Below, piece by piece: positions 6,797 to 14,292 of a DNA stretch of 22,174 nt (the stretch's first letter is position 1; every line of letters starts with the position of its first letter). This stretch comes from RGIG9041 sp045593905. GTDB lineage: Bacteria; Bacillota; Clostridia; Oscillospirales; QAKW01. The notes beneath the pieces were generated by a model. It was not told the DNA's origin, ran no database searches, and saw only the letters and a program-made list of their open reading frames with translations. The translations under genes and the position numbers were made by a program. The DNA lies in contig JAZNXL010000048.1 in assembly GCA_045593905.1 (NCBI GenBank), positions 1 through 22,174 on the forward strand. The letters are read 5' to 3'.

Positions 6797-7321
6797 TTAG
6801 TCGTGAATTTTACCTCTTAAGGTTGTTTTAAAATTTTCAAGCATTTTTTCACTTGGCTCAAACATAATTAAAAGCTGGTTGCCTTTTTTGTCAGTTGCCT
6901 GCAAAAGATAGTGCGGTGCTTTTGTTTGAGATGTAAAGTTTAATTTTTTGCCGTTAACTCGGCGCAAAACCGTATTATATTCGGGTGAATCAGCAGAAAC
7001 AACAGCCGAAACCTTTGAAAGCGAAACAGTAAAAAGTTCTTTGCGTTTTGACTTGTTAATTACCTTTGAAAACCTGATTTCATCTTGAACAAGTGTATAT
7101 TCCCATTCAATATTAAAGAGTAGAAAGAGTTTGTATGAAAGATAGTATAAAAGCGCACAGGCAATAACCGATATTGCCAAAAGTGACGAGTTTTTAAGCG
7201 CCAAAACAAGCATTACAAGGTAAGTACCTACAACAAGCGGAAGCATACAGCATAAAAAGCATTTTATAATATCAGAAAATGAGTTTTTTCGCGCTACTGC
7301 TGTTTCAATATATTGTTCCAT
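6797..7321 (-). CDS. Unknown two-helix membrane protein (DUF6106-like?)
   Basis: A 174-residue protein of unrecognised function. After a short cytosolic start, two closely spaced hydrophobic segments (about 20-42 and 46-71) form a membrane hairpin. The rest is a soluble, beta-rich domain beginning EWEYTLVQDEIRFSKV, reminiscent of a PH-like fold in bacterial membrane proteins. Small proteins of this design occur in Clostridia beside cell-wall genes and may be annotated DUF6106; I am not certain of that assignment. It heads the alr-mazF unit, has its own promoter and a GGAG ribosome-binding site 8 nt before the ATG. Confidence 0.75.
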   Translation of the reverse strand: MEQYIETAVARKNSFSDIIKCFLCCMLPLVVGTYLVMLVLALKNSSLLAISVIACALLYYLSYKLFLLFNIEWEYTLVQDEIRFSKVINKSKRKELFTVSLSKVSAVVSADSPEYNTVLRRVNGKKLNFTSQTKAPHYLLQATDKKGNQLLIMFEPSEKMLENFKTTLRGKIHD

Positions 7322-7351
7322 ATAGTCATCTCCAAATTAAATATATTATTT

Positions 7352-7380
7352 ATATTAACATATATAACTTATATTTTCAA
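7352..7380 (-). promoter_or_regulatory. SigA-type promoter for the membrane protein-alr-mazF unit
   Basis: On the minus strand, TTGAAA (7380-7375) and TAATAT (7357-7352) are separated by 17 nt, and the predicted start lies about 25 nt upstream of the ATG at 7321. It is back-to-back with the pheS promoter. The region is very AT-rich, so the -10 call is moderate. Confidence 0.55.
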
Positions 7381-7389
7381 GGAAAACAC

Positions 7390-7418
7390 TTGAAATTAAC
7401 AAACTAATATGTTATTAT
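7390..7418 (+). promoter_or_regulatory. SigA-type promoter for the pheST T-box transcript
   Basis: TTGAAA (7390-7395) and TATTAT (7413-7418) are separated by exactly 17 nt. Transcription would begin near 7425, at the 5' end of the T-box leader. Confidence 0.65.
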
Positions 7419-7424
7419 CTATTA

Positions 7425-7645
7425 AATGCGTTGAAAATGTTTAAAGCCTATAGAATTGCACCTTTAGAGAGTTCCGCTCGTGGCTGAAAGGCGGATAGGT
7501 CGCGCTATATGTTATATTCGCATTAGAGCAGCCTTTTGGTCGTACCGCGCGTTAAGCGGATAATGAGTGCCCTATTTTTAGGGAACTTGGGTGGTAACAC
7601 GGGTAAATCATATCTCGTCCCTTGGTTTTGGGACGAGATTTTTAT
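7425..7645 (+). promoter_or_regulatory. T-box leader (tRNA-Phe-sensing) of pheST
   Basis: A leader of about 240 nt precedes pheS. The AGAGAG motif (about 7474-7480) belongs to Stem I. The T-box sequence GGGTGGTAACACGGG (7590-7604) follows a small CCCTA/TAGGG stem. A strong terminator hairpin at 7612-7639 ends the leader. T-boxes bind uncharged tRNA through a specifier codon and through tRNA-CCA pairing with the T-box sequence, favouring the antiterminator so that transcription continues. The regulated gene predicts tRNA-Phe. A UUC triplet at 7517-7519 on the 3' side of Stem I is a candidate specifier, but I could not confirm its place in the specifier loop. Confidence 0.9.
7612..7644 (+). terminator. 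Conditional terminator of the T-box
   Basis: ATCTCGTCCC (7612-7621) and GGGACGAGAT (7630-7639) form a perfect 10-bp stem with an 8-nt loop, followed by a T-run. It is the terminator that competes with the T-box antiterminator. Confidence 0.92.
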
Positions 7646-7665
7646 ATTTTAAAGGAGATGAAATA

Positions 7666-8685
7666 ATGAAGGATAAGCTTAATGAAATAAAGCTTTCGGC
7701 ATTAAACTGTATCAATGACTGCAACGAGCTTGCAGGACTCGAAGAGATACGAATTAAGTTTTTAGGTAAAAAAGGCGAACTTACATCTGTGCTTCGCGGT
7801 ATGGGTGCGTTATCAGCCGAGGAAAGACCTGTTGTTGGCGCGCTTGCCAACGAGGTTCGCGGTGTGATTGAAACCGCAATCGAGCAAAAAAAGGACAGCT
7901 TAAGCCGTGAGGCTGCTGCCAAAAAGTTAAAAGAAGAAAAAATTGACGTTACAATGCCCGGTGTTATGGGACCGCTTGGTAAAAAGCATCCGCTCAACAA
8001 GGTTCTTGACGAAATGAAAGAGATTTTTATTGGTATGGGCTTTCAAATTGCATCAGGTCCAGAGGTTGAGTACGACAAATATAACTTTGAGGCACTTAAT
8101 ATGCCCAAAGACCACCCTGCACGCGACACACAAGATACATTTTATATTACTGAAAACATACTTTTAAGAACACAAACATCACCTGTTCAGGTACACGTTA
8201 TGGAAAACAGCGACCTTCCTATTAAGGTTATTGCTCCCGGTCGTGTTTACCGCTCTGACGAAGTTGATGCTACACACTCTCCCCTTTTTCACCAAATGGA
8301 AGGTCTTGTTATTGACAAGGGTATTCGTATGAGCGACCTTAAAGGCACTCTTGACCTTTTTGCAAAAAGACTTTACGGTGAAGACACCGTTACAAGATTT
8401 AGACCCCATCACTTTTCGTTTACCGAGCCGTCGGCTGAAATGGATATAAGATGTTTCTCGTGCGGCGGTAAAGGTTGCAGACTTTGTAAAGGCGAAGGCT
8501 GGATAGAAATTCTTGGTGCAGGTATGGTACACCCCAAGGTACTTAGAAACTGCAACATTGACCCTGATGTTTACAGCGGTTTTGCATTTGGTATGGGTAT
8601 TGAAAGAATTGTTATGCGTAAATATGGAATTAACGATTTACGTTTGTTATTTGAAAACGACCAACGTTTTCTCGACCAGTTTTAA
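7666..8685 (+). CDS. pheS: Phenylalanine--tRNA ligase alpha subunit
   Basis: Catalytic alpha subunit of the alpha2beta2 class II synthetase that charges tRNA-Phe. The 339-residue product starts with the helical tRNA-binding arm (about 1-85). The class II core follows, with GPEVEYDKYNFEALNMP, the motif 2 region RVYRSDEVDATHSPLFHQMEG, FRPHHFSFTEPSAEMD, the cysteine-rich CFSCGGKGCRLCKGEGW, the GAGMVHPKVL substrate pocket and motif 3 FAFGMGIERIVM. The start at 7666 is chosen because AAAGGAGATG lies 8 nt upstream; an in-frame ATG at 7591 would start within the T-box sequence and read through its terminator. It is 19 nt upstream of pheT and co-transcribed with it. Confidence 0.98.
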   Translation: MKDKLNEIKLSALNCINDCNELAGLEEIRIKFLGKKGELTSVLRGMGALSAEERPVVGALANEVRGVIETAIEQKKDSLSREAAAKKLKEEKIDVTMPGVMGPLGKKHPLNKVLDEMKEIFIGMGFQIASGPEVEYDKYNFEALNMPKDHPARDTQDTFYITENILLRTQTSPVQVHVMENSDLPIKVIAPGRVYRSDEVDATHSPLFHQMEGLVIDKGIRMSDLKGTLDLFAKRLYGEDTVTRFRPHHFSFTEPSAEMDIRCFSCGGKGCRLCKGEGWIEILGAGMVHPKVLRNCNIDPDVYSGFAFGMGIERIVMRKYGINDLRLLFENDQRFLDQF

Positions 8686-8704
8686 GGTAAGGGGGTAAGT
8701 TATA

Positions 8705-11092
8705 ATGAATCTATCTACAAATTGGCTTAATGATTATGTAAAAGTTAATACTGACCCTAAAACATTTGCCGAAAAAATGACAATGTCGGGTTCAAAGGTT
8801 GAAACTTATGACAACTACAAAAACCACATCAAAAACGTAGTTGTAGGTAAAATTTTAAAAATCGAAAAGCACCCCAATGCCGAAAAACTTGTTATTTGCC
8901 AAATTGACGCAGGTGTTGGCCGTGATTTACAAATCGTAACAGGCGCTACAAACGTTTTTGAAGGCGCCATCGTTCCTGTTTGCCTTGACGGCGCGGAGCT
9001 TCCAAACGGTACTGTTATTAAAAAAGGTAAACTAAGAGGCGAGCTTTCAGAGGGTATGCTTTGTTCACTTGGTGAACTTGGTCTTACCGCTCACAATTTC
9101 CCCGGCGTTACCGAAGACGGTATTTTTATAATTGAGTTTGACTGCGAAATTGGTCAGAACATCGTTGATGCAATTGGTTATGACGACGAAGTGTACGAAT
9201 TTGAAATTACACCAAACCGCCCTGACTGTTTATCAATTTTGGGTATTGCAAGAGAAGTATCAGCAACTTTTGGTCTACCTTTTGATGCACCCAACTGCGA
9301 TTTTACTGCCGATAAAAACGATAACATTAACAACTACTTAAGCGTTAGTGTTAAAAACACCGAACTTTGCCCAAGATATACCGCTCGTGTAGTTAAAAAT
9401 ATTAAGATTGCGCCCTCACCCGAGTGGATGCGTCAAAGACTTTTTGCTTGCGGTGTAAGACCCATTAACAACATTGTTGACATTACCAACTACGTTATGC
9501 TTGAGTACGGTCAACCGATGCACGCGTTTGACTACAAGTGTCTTGACGGCAACGAAATTATTGTAAGAAACGCCGAGGACAATGAGATTTTTACAACTCT
9601 TGATGACCAAGAAAGAAAACTCGATAGCGAAATGCTTGTAATTGCCGATGCTAAAAAGAGCGTTGGTATTGCAGGTGTTATGGGCGGTGCTAACAGCGAA
9701 ATTACCGAAGATACAAAAATGATTGTATTTGAGTCGGCTAATTTTAACGGTGCAAACATCAGAAAAACATCAAAGCGTCTTGGTATGCGTACCGACGCAT
9801 CATCGAAATTTGAGAAAGGTCTTGACCCCTGCCTTACAATGAGCGCTCTTGACAGAGCTTGTCAGCTTGTTGAAATGCTTGGCGCAGGTGAAATTGTTGA
9901 CGGCGTAATCGACATTAACAACGACAACCGTACACGCAACGAAATCGCACTCGATACTGATTGGGTCAATGAATTTTTGGGCACCGAAATTTCTAAAGAG
10001 TTTATGGTAAGCTCTTTAACAAGCCTTGGCTTTACAGTAGATGCCGATATGAACGTTACAGTTCCAAGCTTTAGAGATGACGTTGAAGAACGCGCTGACC
10101 TTGCTGAAGAAATTGTAAGACTTTACGGCTATGACAACATACCCACAACACTTGTTAATATGGAAACAACACAGGGTATGCTCACACCCGAACAGGCACT
10201 TACAAAAACTATTAACGAAACACTTATTGCTCTTGGCGCATCAGAGATACTCACCTACTCGTTTGTAAGCCCCAAGATTTATGACAAGCTCCACTACCCC
10301 AAAGATGATATCAGACGCGACAGCGTTGTTATTTCAAACCCGCTTGGCGAAGACACAAGCATTATGCGAACAACACCTATCGCTTCAATGATGCAGGTAC
10401 TTGCTCTTAACTACAATAACCGTAACGAGTCGGTATGTATGTACGAACCTGCAACTGTATATATTAAAAAGGGAGATATTAACACACTCCCCGAAGAAAA
10501 GGTTGTATTTTGTATTGGTGCTTACGGTCAAAACCATAACTTCTTTACACTAAAGGGTGTTGTTGAGCAAACACTTGCTACCATTGGTATTTACGGTTGC
10601 AGATATATTGCCGAAACCAACGACAGCACTTTCCACCCCGGCAGATGTGCAACAATTGTAAAAGATGATACCGTTATTGGCACCATCGGCGAAATTCATC
10701 CCGAGGTTTGCGCTGAGTTTGATATGGATGCAAAGGCTTATGTTGCAACACTTGATTTTAACTCGATGTTTGAAAAAGCATCTACCGAAAAGGCTTATAA
10801 GCCGCTTCCCAAATTCCCTGCAACAACACGCGACCTTGCTATTCTTTGCTCTAAAGATATTACTGTTGCACAAATCACTGATATTATAGAAGAAAAGTCA
10901 AAGGGTATTTTAGAAAGCGTTAAGCTTTTTGACGTATACAGTGGCGCACAAATTCCCGAGGGTATGATTAGCCTTGCGTTTGCGCTTGTGTTCCGCGCTG
11001 ATGACAGAACTCTTGAAGACAGTGAAATTGATGCCAAAATCAAAAAGATTGTAAAAGCTCTTAACGAAATTGGCGCACAAATAAGAAGTTAG
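8705..11092 (+). CDS. pheT: Phenylalanine--tRNA ligase beta subunit
   Basis: Beta subunit of 795 residues, full length for the bacterial type. In order: a short N-terminal start (LSTNWLNDYV), an EMAP/OB-fold tRNA-binding domain (about 40-150, VVVGKILKIEKHPNAEKL), the B3/B4 editing domain (about 210-400, with QPMHAFDY, GIAGVMGGANSEI and RLGMRTDASSKFEKGLD), the B5 domain (about 405-480), the inactive synthetase-like core, and the C-terminal FDX-ACB anticodon-binding domain (about 700-795, KPLPKFPATTRDLAILC). The editing domain hydrolyses mischarged Tyr-tRNA-Phe. A GGGGG tract about 9 nt upstream serves as ribosome-binding site. No clear terminator follows, so some transcripts may read into ireB. 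Confidence 0.98.
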   Translation: MNLSTNWLNDYVKVNTDPKTFAEKMTMSGSKVETYDNYKNHIKNVVVGKILKIEKHPNAEKLVICQIDAGVGRDLQIVTGATNVFEGAIVPVCLDGAELPNGTVIKKGKLRGELSEGMLCSLGELGLTAHNFPGVTEDGIFIIEFDCEIGQNIVDAIGYDDEVYEFEITPNRPDCLSILGIAREVSATFGLPFDAPNCDFTADKNDNINNYLSVSVKNTELCPRYTARVVKNIKIAPSPEWMRQRLFACGVRPINNIVDITNYVMLEYGQPMHAFDYKCLDGNEIIVRNAEDNEIFTTLDDQERKLDSEMLVIADAKKSVGIAGVMGGANSEITEDTKMIVFESANFNGANIRKTSKRLGMRTDASSKFEKGLDPCLTMSALDRACQLVEMLGAGEIVDGVIDINNDNRTRNEIALDTDWVNEFLGTEISKEFMVSSLTSLGFTVDADMNVTVPSFRDDVEERADLAEEIVRLYGYDNIPTTLVNMETTQGMLTPEQALTKTINETLIALGASEILTYSFVSPKIYDKLHYPKDDIRRDSVVISNPLGEDTSIMRTTPIASMMQVLALNYNNRNESVCMYEPATVYIKKGDINTLPEEKVVFCIGAYGQNHNFFTLKGVVEQTLATIGIYGCRYIAETNDSTFHPGRCATIVKDDTVIGTIGEIHPEVCAEFDMDAKAYVATLDFNSMFEKASTEKAYKPLPKFPATTRDLAILCSKDITVAQITDIIEEKSKGILESVKLFDVYSGAQIPEGMISLAFALVFRADDRTLEDSEIDAKIKKIVKALNEIGAQIRS

Positions 11093-11113
11093 TAATTTAT
11101 TTACAACTTTTAC

Positions 11114-11142
11114 TTGATAAAAACTGCATTTTGTTTTAGAAT
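11114..11142 (+). promoter_or_regulatory. SigA-type promoter for ireB
   Basis: TTGATA (11114-11119) and TAGAAT (11137-11142) have a 17-nt spacer and lie about 34 nt before the ireB start codon. This gives ireB a transcript independent of pheST. Confidence 0.65.
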
Positions 11143-11175
11143 ATAAATAGACTATTTGAAAGGCGGCTTTGAAAT

Positions 11176-11427
11176 ATGTTAGATAAGCACAATACAATTC
11201 AATACAGCATAAAAAAAGAAAACGAGTTGCAAATGAAAGAAATTTTGACAACTGTTTATGACGCGCTTAAAGAAAAAGGCTACAACCCTTTAAATCAAAT
11301 AGTTGGTTATATTTTATCAGAAGACCCCACATACATTACTAACCACAACAACGCACGCGCGCTTATTCGCAAGATTGACCGCGACGAGTTGTTACACGTA
11401 ATAGTTCAGTTTTATCTTGACAACTAA
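11176..11427 (+). CDS. ireB: IreB family regulatory phosphoprotein (UPF0297)
   Basis: A small 83-residue cytoplasmic protein matching the IreB/YrzL (UPF0297) family end to end. Visible features are the N-terminal HNT segment with Thr7, the KEILTTVYDALKEKGYNPLNQIVGYILSEDPTYIT core and the RALIRKIDRDELLHVIVQFYL tail. In Enterococcus faecalis, IreB is phosphorylated near its N-terminus by the PASTA kinase IreK and opposes cephalosporin resistance; a comparable link to cell-envelope signalling is inferred here. In many Firmicutes the gene lies beside ruvX, but here it stands alone after pheT with its own promoter and terminator. AAAGGCGG about 10 nt upstream is the likely ribosome-binding site. 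Confidence 0.93.
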   Translation: MLDKHNTIQYSIKKENELQMKEILTTVYDALKEKGYNPLNQIVGYILSEDPTYITNHNNARALIRKIDRDELLHVIVQFYLDN

Positions 11428-11433
11428 AAATTT

Positions 11434-11461
11434 AAAGCCTTGGTTTTTAAACCAAGGCTTT
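11434..11461. terminator. Bidirectional intrinsic terminator
   Basis: AAAGCCTTGGTTT (11434-11446) and AAACCAAGGCTTT (11449-11461) form a 13-bp inverted repeat flanked by A/T runs. It lies between ireB and the convergent glycerol-1-phosphate dehydrogenase gene and can serve both. Confidence 0.9.
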
Positions 11462-11466
11462 TAATT

Positions 11467-12705
11467 TTATTTTGCAAGTCGTAAAAGACGCATAAGTGTT
11501 AAACGATTGCGAACATAGGGTGAGTATTTTATAATAAGCGGGAGCTTTTTAGCATCTACCTCTATGTCTTCTAATGAGCTTTTAACACCGAGCATATTAT
11601 AGATAGTTAAAAGCTTATCGTAAGTAGGTATACCTTTTATAACGTCAGAAATCTTATCAAAGTTATTAGTGATAAGTTCGGCTGTGATTGTTTTAATGCT
11701 ATCAACAGCGTTTTCGGTTTCTATTGACTCAATTAAACGGTCGCCGAACATTGATTTGACATTGGTAAAATCAATTTCTTTATAGTCTTGCCACTCTATA
11801 TCATTGTTTAAGCAATCGTGATAAACTTTGCTTGCAATAAGTGTGCCAACGCCCACCTTTTCGCCGTGAAGAGCGCTTGAACAAACATCAAGGCCATCAG
11901 GCTGCATCTCGATAATGTGCGAGATATGATGCTCGGCACCTGATGCACAGCGAGAGTTGCCTAAAAGTTGCATTGCAATGCCCGACATTAAAAGTCCGTA
12001 TGTCAATTTTTCATAAGCAGAAATATCACCGTTTTTAATTTGTTTTGCGCTGTCAACTACCGACTTTGTTGCGTTTAAAGTCATATTGTAAATTGTTTTG
12101 CAAAAATATTCATTTGTTAAGATATTTGAAATTTTCCAGTCAGAAAGTGCTATAAACTTGCCTATCATATCGCCAAAGCCGGAGTTTGTTAAAAACATTG
12201 GTGCGTTTGCAATAACGTCAAGGTCGGCCACAACAATTTTGGGTGCAACGGCAGTAAAAGTCTTTTTATAGCCGTCCCAAGTGAGCGCAGCAACTGACGA
12301 GCAAAAGCCATCAACGCTTGCAGCTGTAGGGCAAGACACAAACGGTATATTAAGCTGGTATGCGATATAACGTGTAATATCGTGAATTGTACCTGAGCCT
12401 ACTGCTATTAAGTAGTCACAGTTTTTGGGTACTTGTTCAAAAGCAAGTGCTATACCGTGATTGTCAGCGTGCAAATTATCGGGTGACAAGATTATTTGTT
12501 TATCGGTTTTTGGGTGCAAATTTTGAGTTGCTTTATAAGTGTTTTCATCGTATATAGCAACCGAATAACCGCTAATGTTATATTTATTTAAGTATGTATC
12601 AATATTTTTGAGTGCTCCTGACTCAATTACGCAAAACTCAGTTTCCATTTTATGAGTTTTACCGCAGTCACAAGCACCGCTATAGTTTTTACTGTTAATT
12701 ATCAT
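11467..12705 (-). CDS. araM: AraM/EgsA-type sn-glycerol-1-phosphate dehydrogenase
   Basis: Metal-dependent NAD(P)H enzyme of 412 residues that reduces dihydroxyacetone phosphate to sn-glycerol-1-phosphate in characterised relatives (Bacillus AraM, archaeal EgsA). The nucleotide loop GSGTIHDITRYIA is at 103-115 and PTAASVDGF at 126-134. Likely metal ligands are Asp179 (SGFGDMIGK), His259/His260 (GAEHHISH) and His280 (LHGEKVGVGT). The N-terminus has a CDCGKTH segment, as in many clostridial homologues. It abuts araD with no gap (TAA immediately followed by ATG), so the two are co-translated. The araD-araM pairing recalls the Bacillus subtilis arabinose operon, though no araA or araB lies nearby. 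Its physiological product here, perhaps a lipid or wall precursor, is unknown. Confidence 0.88.
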   Translation of the reverse strand: MIINSKNYSGACDCGKTHKMETEFCVIESGALKNIDTYLNKYNISGYSVAIYDENTYKATQNLHPKTDKQIILSPDNLHADNHGIALAFEQVPKNCDYLIAVGSGTIHDITRYIAYQLNIPFVSCPTAASVDGFCSSVAALTWDGYKKTFTAVAPKIVVADLDVIANAPMFLTNSGFGDMIGKFIALSDWKISNILTNEYFCKTIYNMTLNATKSVVDSAKQIKNGDISAYEKLTYGLLMSGIAMQLLGNSRCASGAEHHISHIIEMQPDGLDVCSSALHGEKVGVGTLIASKVYHDCLNNDIEWQDYKEIDFTNVKSMFGDRLIESIETENAVDSIKTITAELITNNFDKISDVIKGIPTYDKLLTIYNMLGVKSSLEDIEVDAKKLPLIIKYSPYVRNRLTLMRLLRLAK

Positions 12706-13398
12706 TTATTTTACCTTTTGTCCGTAATAAGCATTTTTACCGTGTTTTCTTAGGTAATGTTTATCTAAAAGTTCTTTTTGAATTTCGATTTCGCTATTAA
12801 GCTTTTGTGTGTGCCAAGCCATCATAGCGCACTCTTCTAAAACAATAGCATTTTCGACTGATTTTTTTGCCGTATCGCCCCAAATAAACGGACCGTGTGA
12901 ATATACAAGAGCAGCCGGAATTTGAGTAATTGTTTCATCATTAAATAATTCGGCAATAACCTTACCTGTTTCTTTTTCGTACTCACCTAATATTTCCTCT
13001 TTGGTCATTGGGCGGGTACAGGGTACATCGCCATAAAAAGTGTCGGCGTGTGTTGTGCCAAGTGCTTTTATAGGCATACCTGCCTGTGAAAAAATTGTTG
13101 CCCATCTTGAGTGGGTATGGGTAATGGCGGTAATTGACTTGAAACTGCGATAAAGCTCAAGGTGTGTTGGGGTGTCAGATGAAGGGTTTAAATCGCCCTC
13201 TACCTTATTACCGTCAAGGTCAACAACCACCATATCGCTCGGTTTCATATTGTCATAATCAACACCTGATGGTTTTATAACAACAAGGCCGGTTTTACGG
13301 TCAATTTGTGACACGTTACCCCAGGTTAGTGTTATAAGGTTGCTTGTTTTTAATAAAATATTAGCCTCACAAACCTCTTTTTTTAACTCATCTAACAA
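12706..13398 (-). CDS. araD: L-ribulose-5-phosphate 4-epimerase
   Basis: Class II aldolase-fold zinc enzyme of 230 residues that converts L-ribulose-5-phosphate to D-xylulose-5-phosphate. Signatures: LTWGNVSQIDR (24-34), IKPSGVDYD, NPSSDTPTHLELY with the conserved Asp, zinc ligands His94 and His96 in ITHTHSRW, and the third His in VYSHGPF. I place the start at a TTG (13398-13396): it lies 8 nt after AGGGGAG and begins MLDELKKEV, aligning with the start of E. coli and Bacillus AraD. A GTG at 13407 is in frame, but it overlaps the ribosome-binding site itself. It is the first gene of a two-gene unit divergent from a DeoR regulator, which is the natural candidate to control it. Confidence 0.93.
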   Translation of the reverse strand: MLDELKKEVCEANILLKTSNLITLTWGNVSQIDRKTGLVVIKPSGVDYDNMKPSDMVVVDLDGNKVEGDLNPSSDTPTHLELYRSFKSITAITHTHSRWATIFSQAGMPIKALGTTHADTFYGDVPCTRPMTKEEILGEYEKETGKVIAELFNDETITQIPAALVYSHGPFIWGDTAKKSVENAIVLEECAMMAWHTQKLNSEIEIQKELLDKHYLRKHGKNAYYGQKVK

Positions 13399-13533
13399 AT
13401 TGTTCACTCCCCTACTTGATTTTTATAATACATTATATATAATTATATTTAATGGTTAATATTAATCAATATTTGGCGTATATTTAGGCAAATAACCATA
13501 AATTATAATAAAATGAGCAAAATTAGAGGTAAT
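13399..13533. promoter_or_regulatory. Divergent control region between araD and deoR
   Basis: A very AT-rich region. TATAAT at 13504-13509 is a probable -10 for deoR; transcription from it would begin near 13516, supporting the deoR start at 13534. Several TATAAT-like sequences at about 13425-13450 could serve araD, but I could not pair one confidently with a -35. Operator candidates are the palindrome TTAATATTAA (13456-13465) and a larger imperfect inverted repeat bounded by GGTTA (13454-13458) and TAACC (13493-13497). Binding by the DeoR protein is inferred. Confidence 0.5.
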
Positions 13534-14247
13534 ATGAGCATTACAAAAAGACAACAACAGGTTATTGATTTGTTACAAGAGCATAGTTATTTGAGCGTTA
13601 AAAAGTTATCGGAGCTCACCTTTACATCGCCGTCGAGTATAAGGCGCGACCTTACTGAACTGCAAAACAAAAACCTTATTAAACGAACACACGGCGGCGC
13701 AAGTGTTAAAAATGAAGTAAACGGGGCGCCAACGCTTACAAACAGAATGGAAAGAAACACTGTAGAAAAACGTAAGATTGCAAAACTTGCGTCAGAGCAT
13801 ATTTGTGATGGACAGGTTATAATGCTTGACGGTTCATCTACTGCAAGTTTTTTATTACCGTATATTGCAAAACACAAAGACATAACATTGTTTACCAATA
13901 ATATGATAACTGCCATAAATGCTATTAATCTTGGTATCAGCACGCATTGTATTGGCGGCAAAAGTGTAAACAACACCGCGGTTTTATCAGGTGAAGAAAG
14001 TTACGATGCAGTAAGTAAAATACACAGCGATATTTTGTTTTTTTCATCTCACAGTATTGATAGCAATGGCGTTATAACCGACCCGACAAAAGAAGAAAAC
14101 TATTTAAGAAGCCTAATGCTTAAAAACACAAACAAAAGCGTGTTTTTGTGCGATAGTCACAAGTTTTACAGGCGGTCGGTATATACACTCACAAGTTTAA
14201 AAGACATTGATGTTGCAATATTTGATACACCGTTTAAAAGTAAATAA
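13534..14247 (+). CDS. DeoR-family transcriptional regulator
   Basis: Sugar-responsive repressor of the DeoR/GlpR type, 237 residues. The N-terminal winged helix-turn-helix (about 4-55) has KRQQQVIDLLQEH, the recognition region SPSSIRRDLTELQ, and the family signature LIKRTHGGA. The C-terminal DeoRC sensor domain (about 75-230) resembles ribose-5-phosphate isomerase and carries MLDGSSTA, LFTNNM and a CDSHKF segment; such domains bind phosphorylated sugars. The start at 13534 is preferred over an ATG at 13513 because AGAGG precedes it and the earlier ATG would lie at the transcription start. It is divergent from araD-araM, so a pentose or triose phosphate is a plausible ligand. Confidence 0.93.
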   Translation: MSITKRQQQVIDLLQEHSYLSVKKLSELTFTSPSSIRRDLTELQNKNLIKRTHGGASVKNEVNGAPTLTNRMERNTVEKRKIAKLASEHICDGQVIMLDGSSTASFLLPYIAKHKDITLFTNNMITAINAINLGISTHCIGGKSVNNTAVLSGEESYDAVSKIHSDILFFSSHSIDSNGVITDPTKEENYLRSLMLKNTNKSVFLCDSHKFYRRSVYTLTSLKDIDVAIFDTPFKSK

Positions 14248-14250
14248 AAA

Positions 14251-14280
14251 AATACCGTAATGCTTTCGCATTACGGTATT
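14251..14280. terminator. Bidirectional intrinsic terminator
   Basis: AATACCGTAATGC (14251-14263) and GCATTACGGTATT (14268-14280) form a perfect 13-bp stem with a TTTC loop, flanked by A and T runs. It ends deoR on the plus strand and the hydrogenase operon on the minus strand. Confidence 0.93.
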
Positions 14281-14292
14281 TTAATTTTGTTA

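Noticed and set aside
7591..7665. 25-residue N-terminal extension of PheS.
   Set aside because: It is encoded by the T-box core and terminator stem, and a strong ribosome-binding site lies just before the ATG at 7666.
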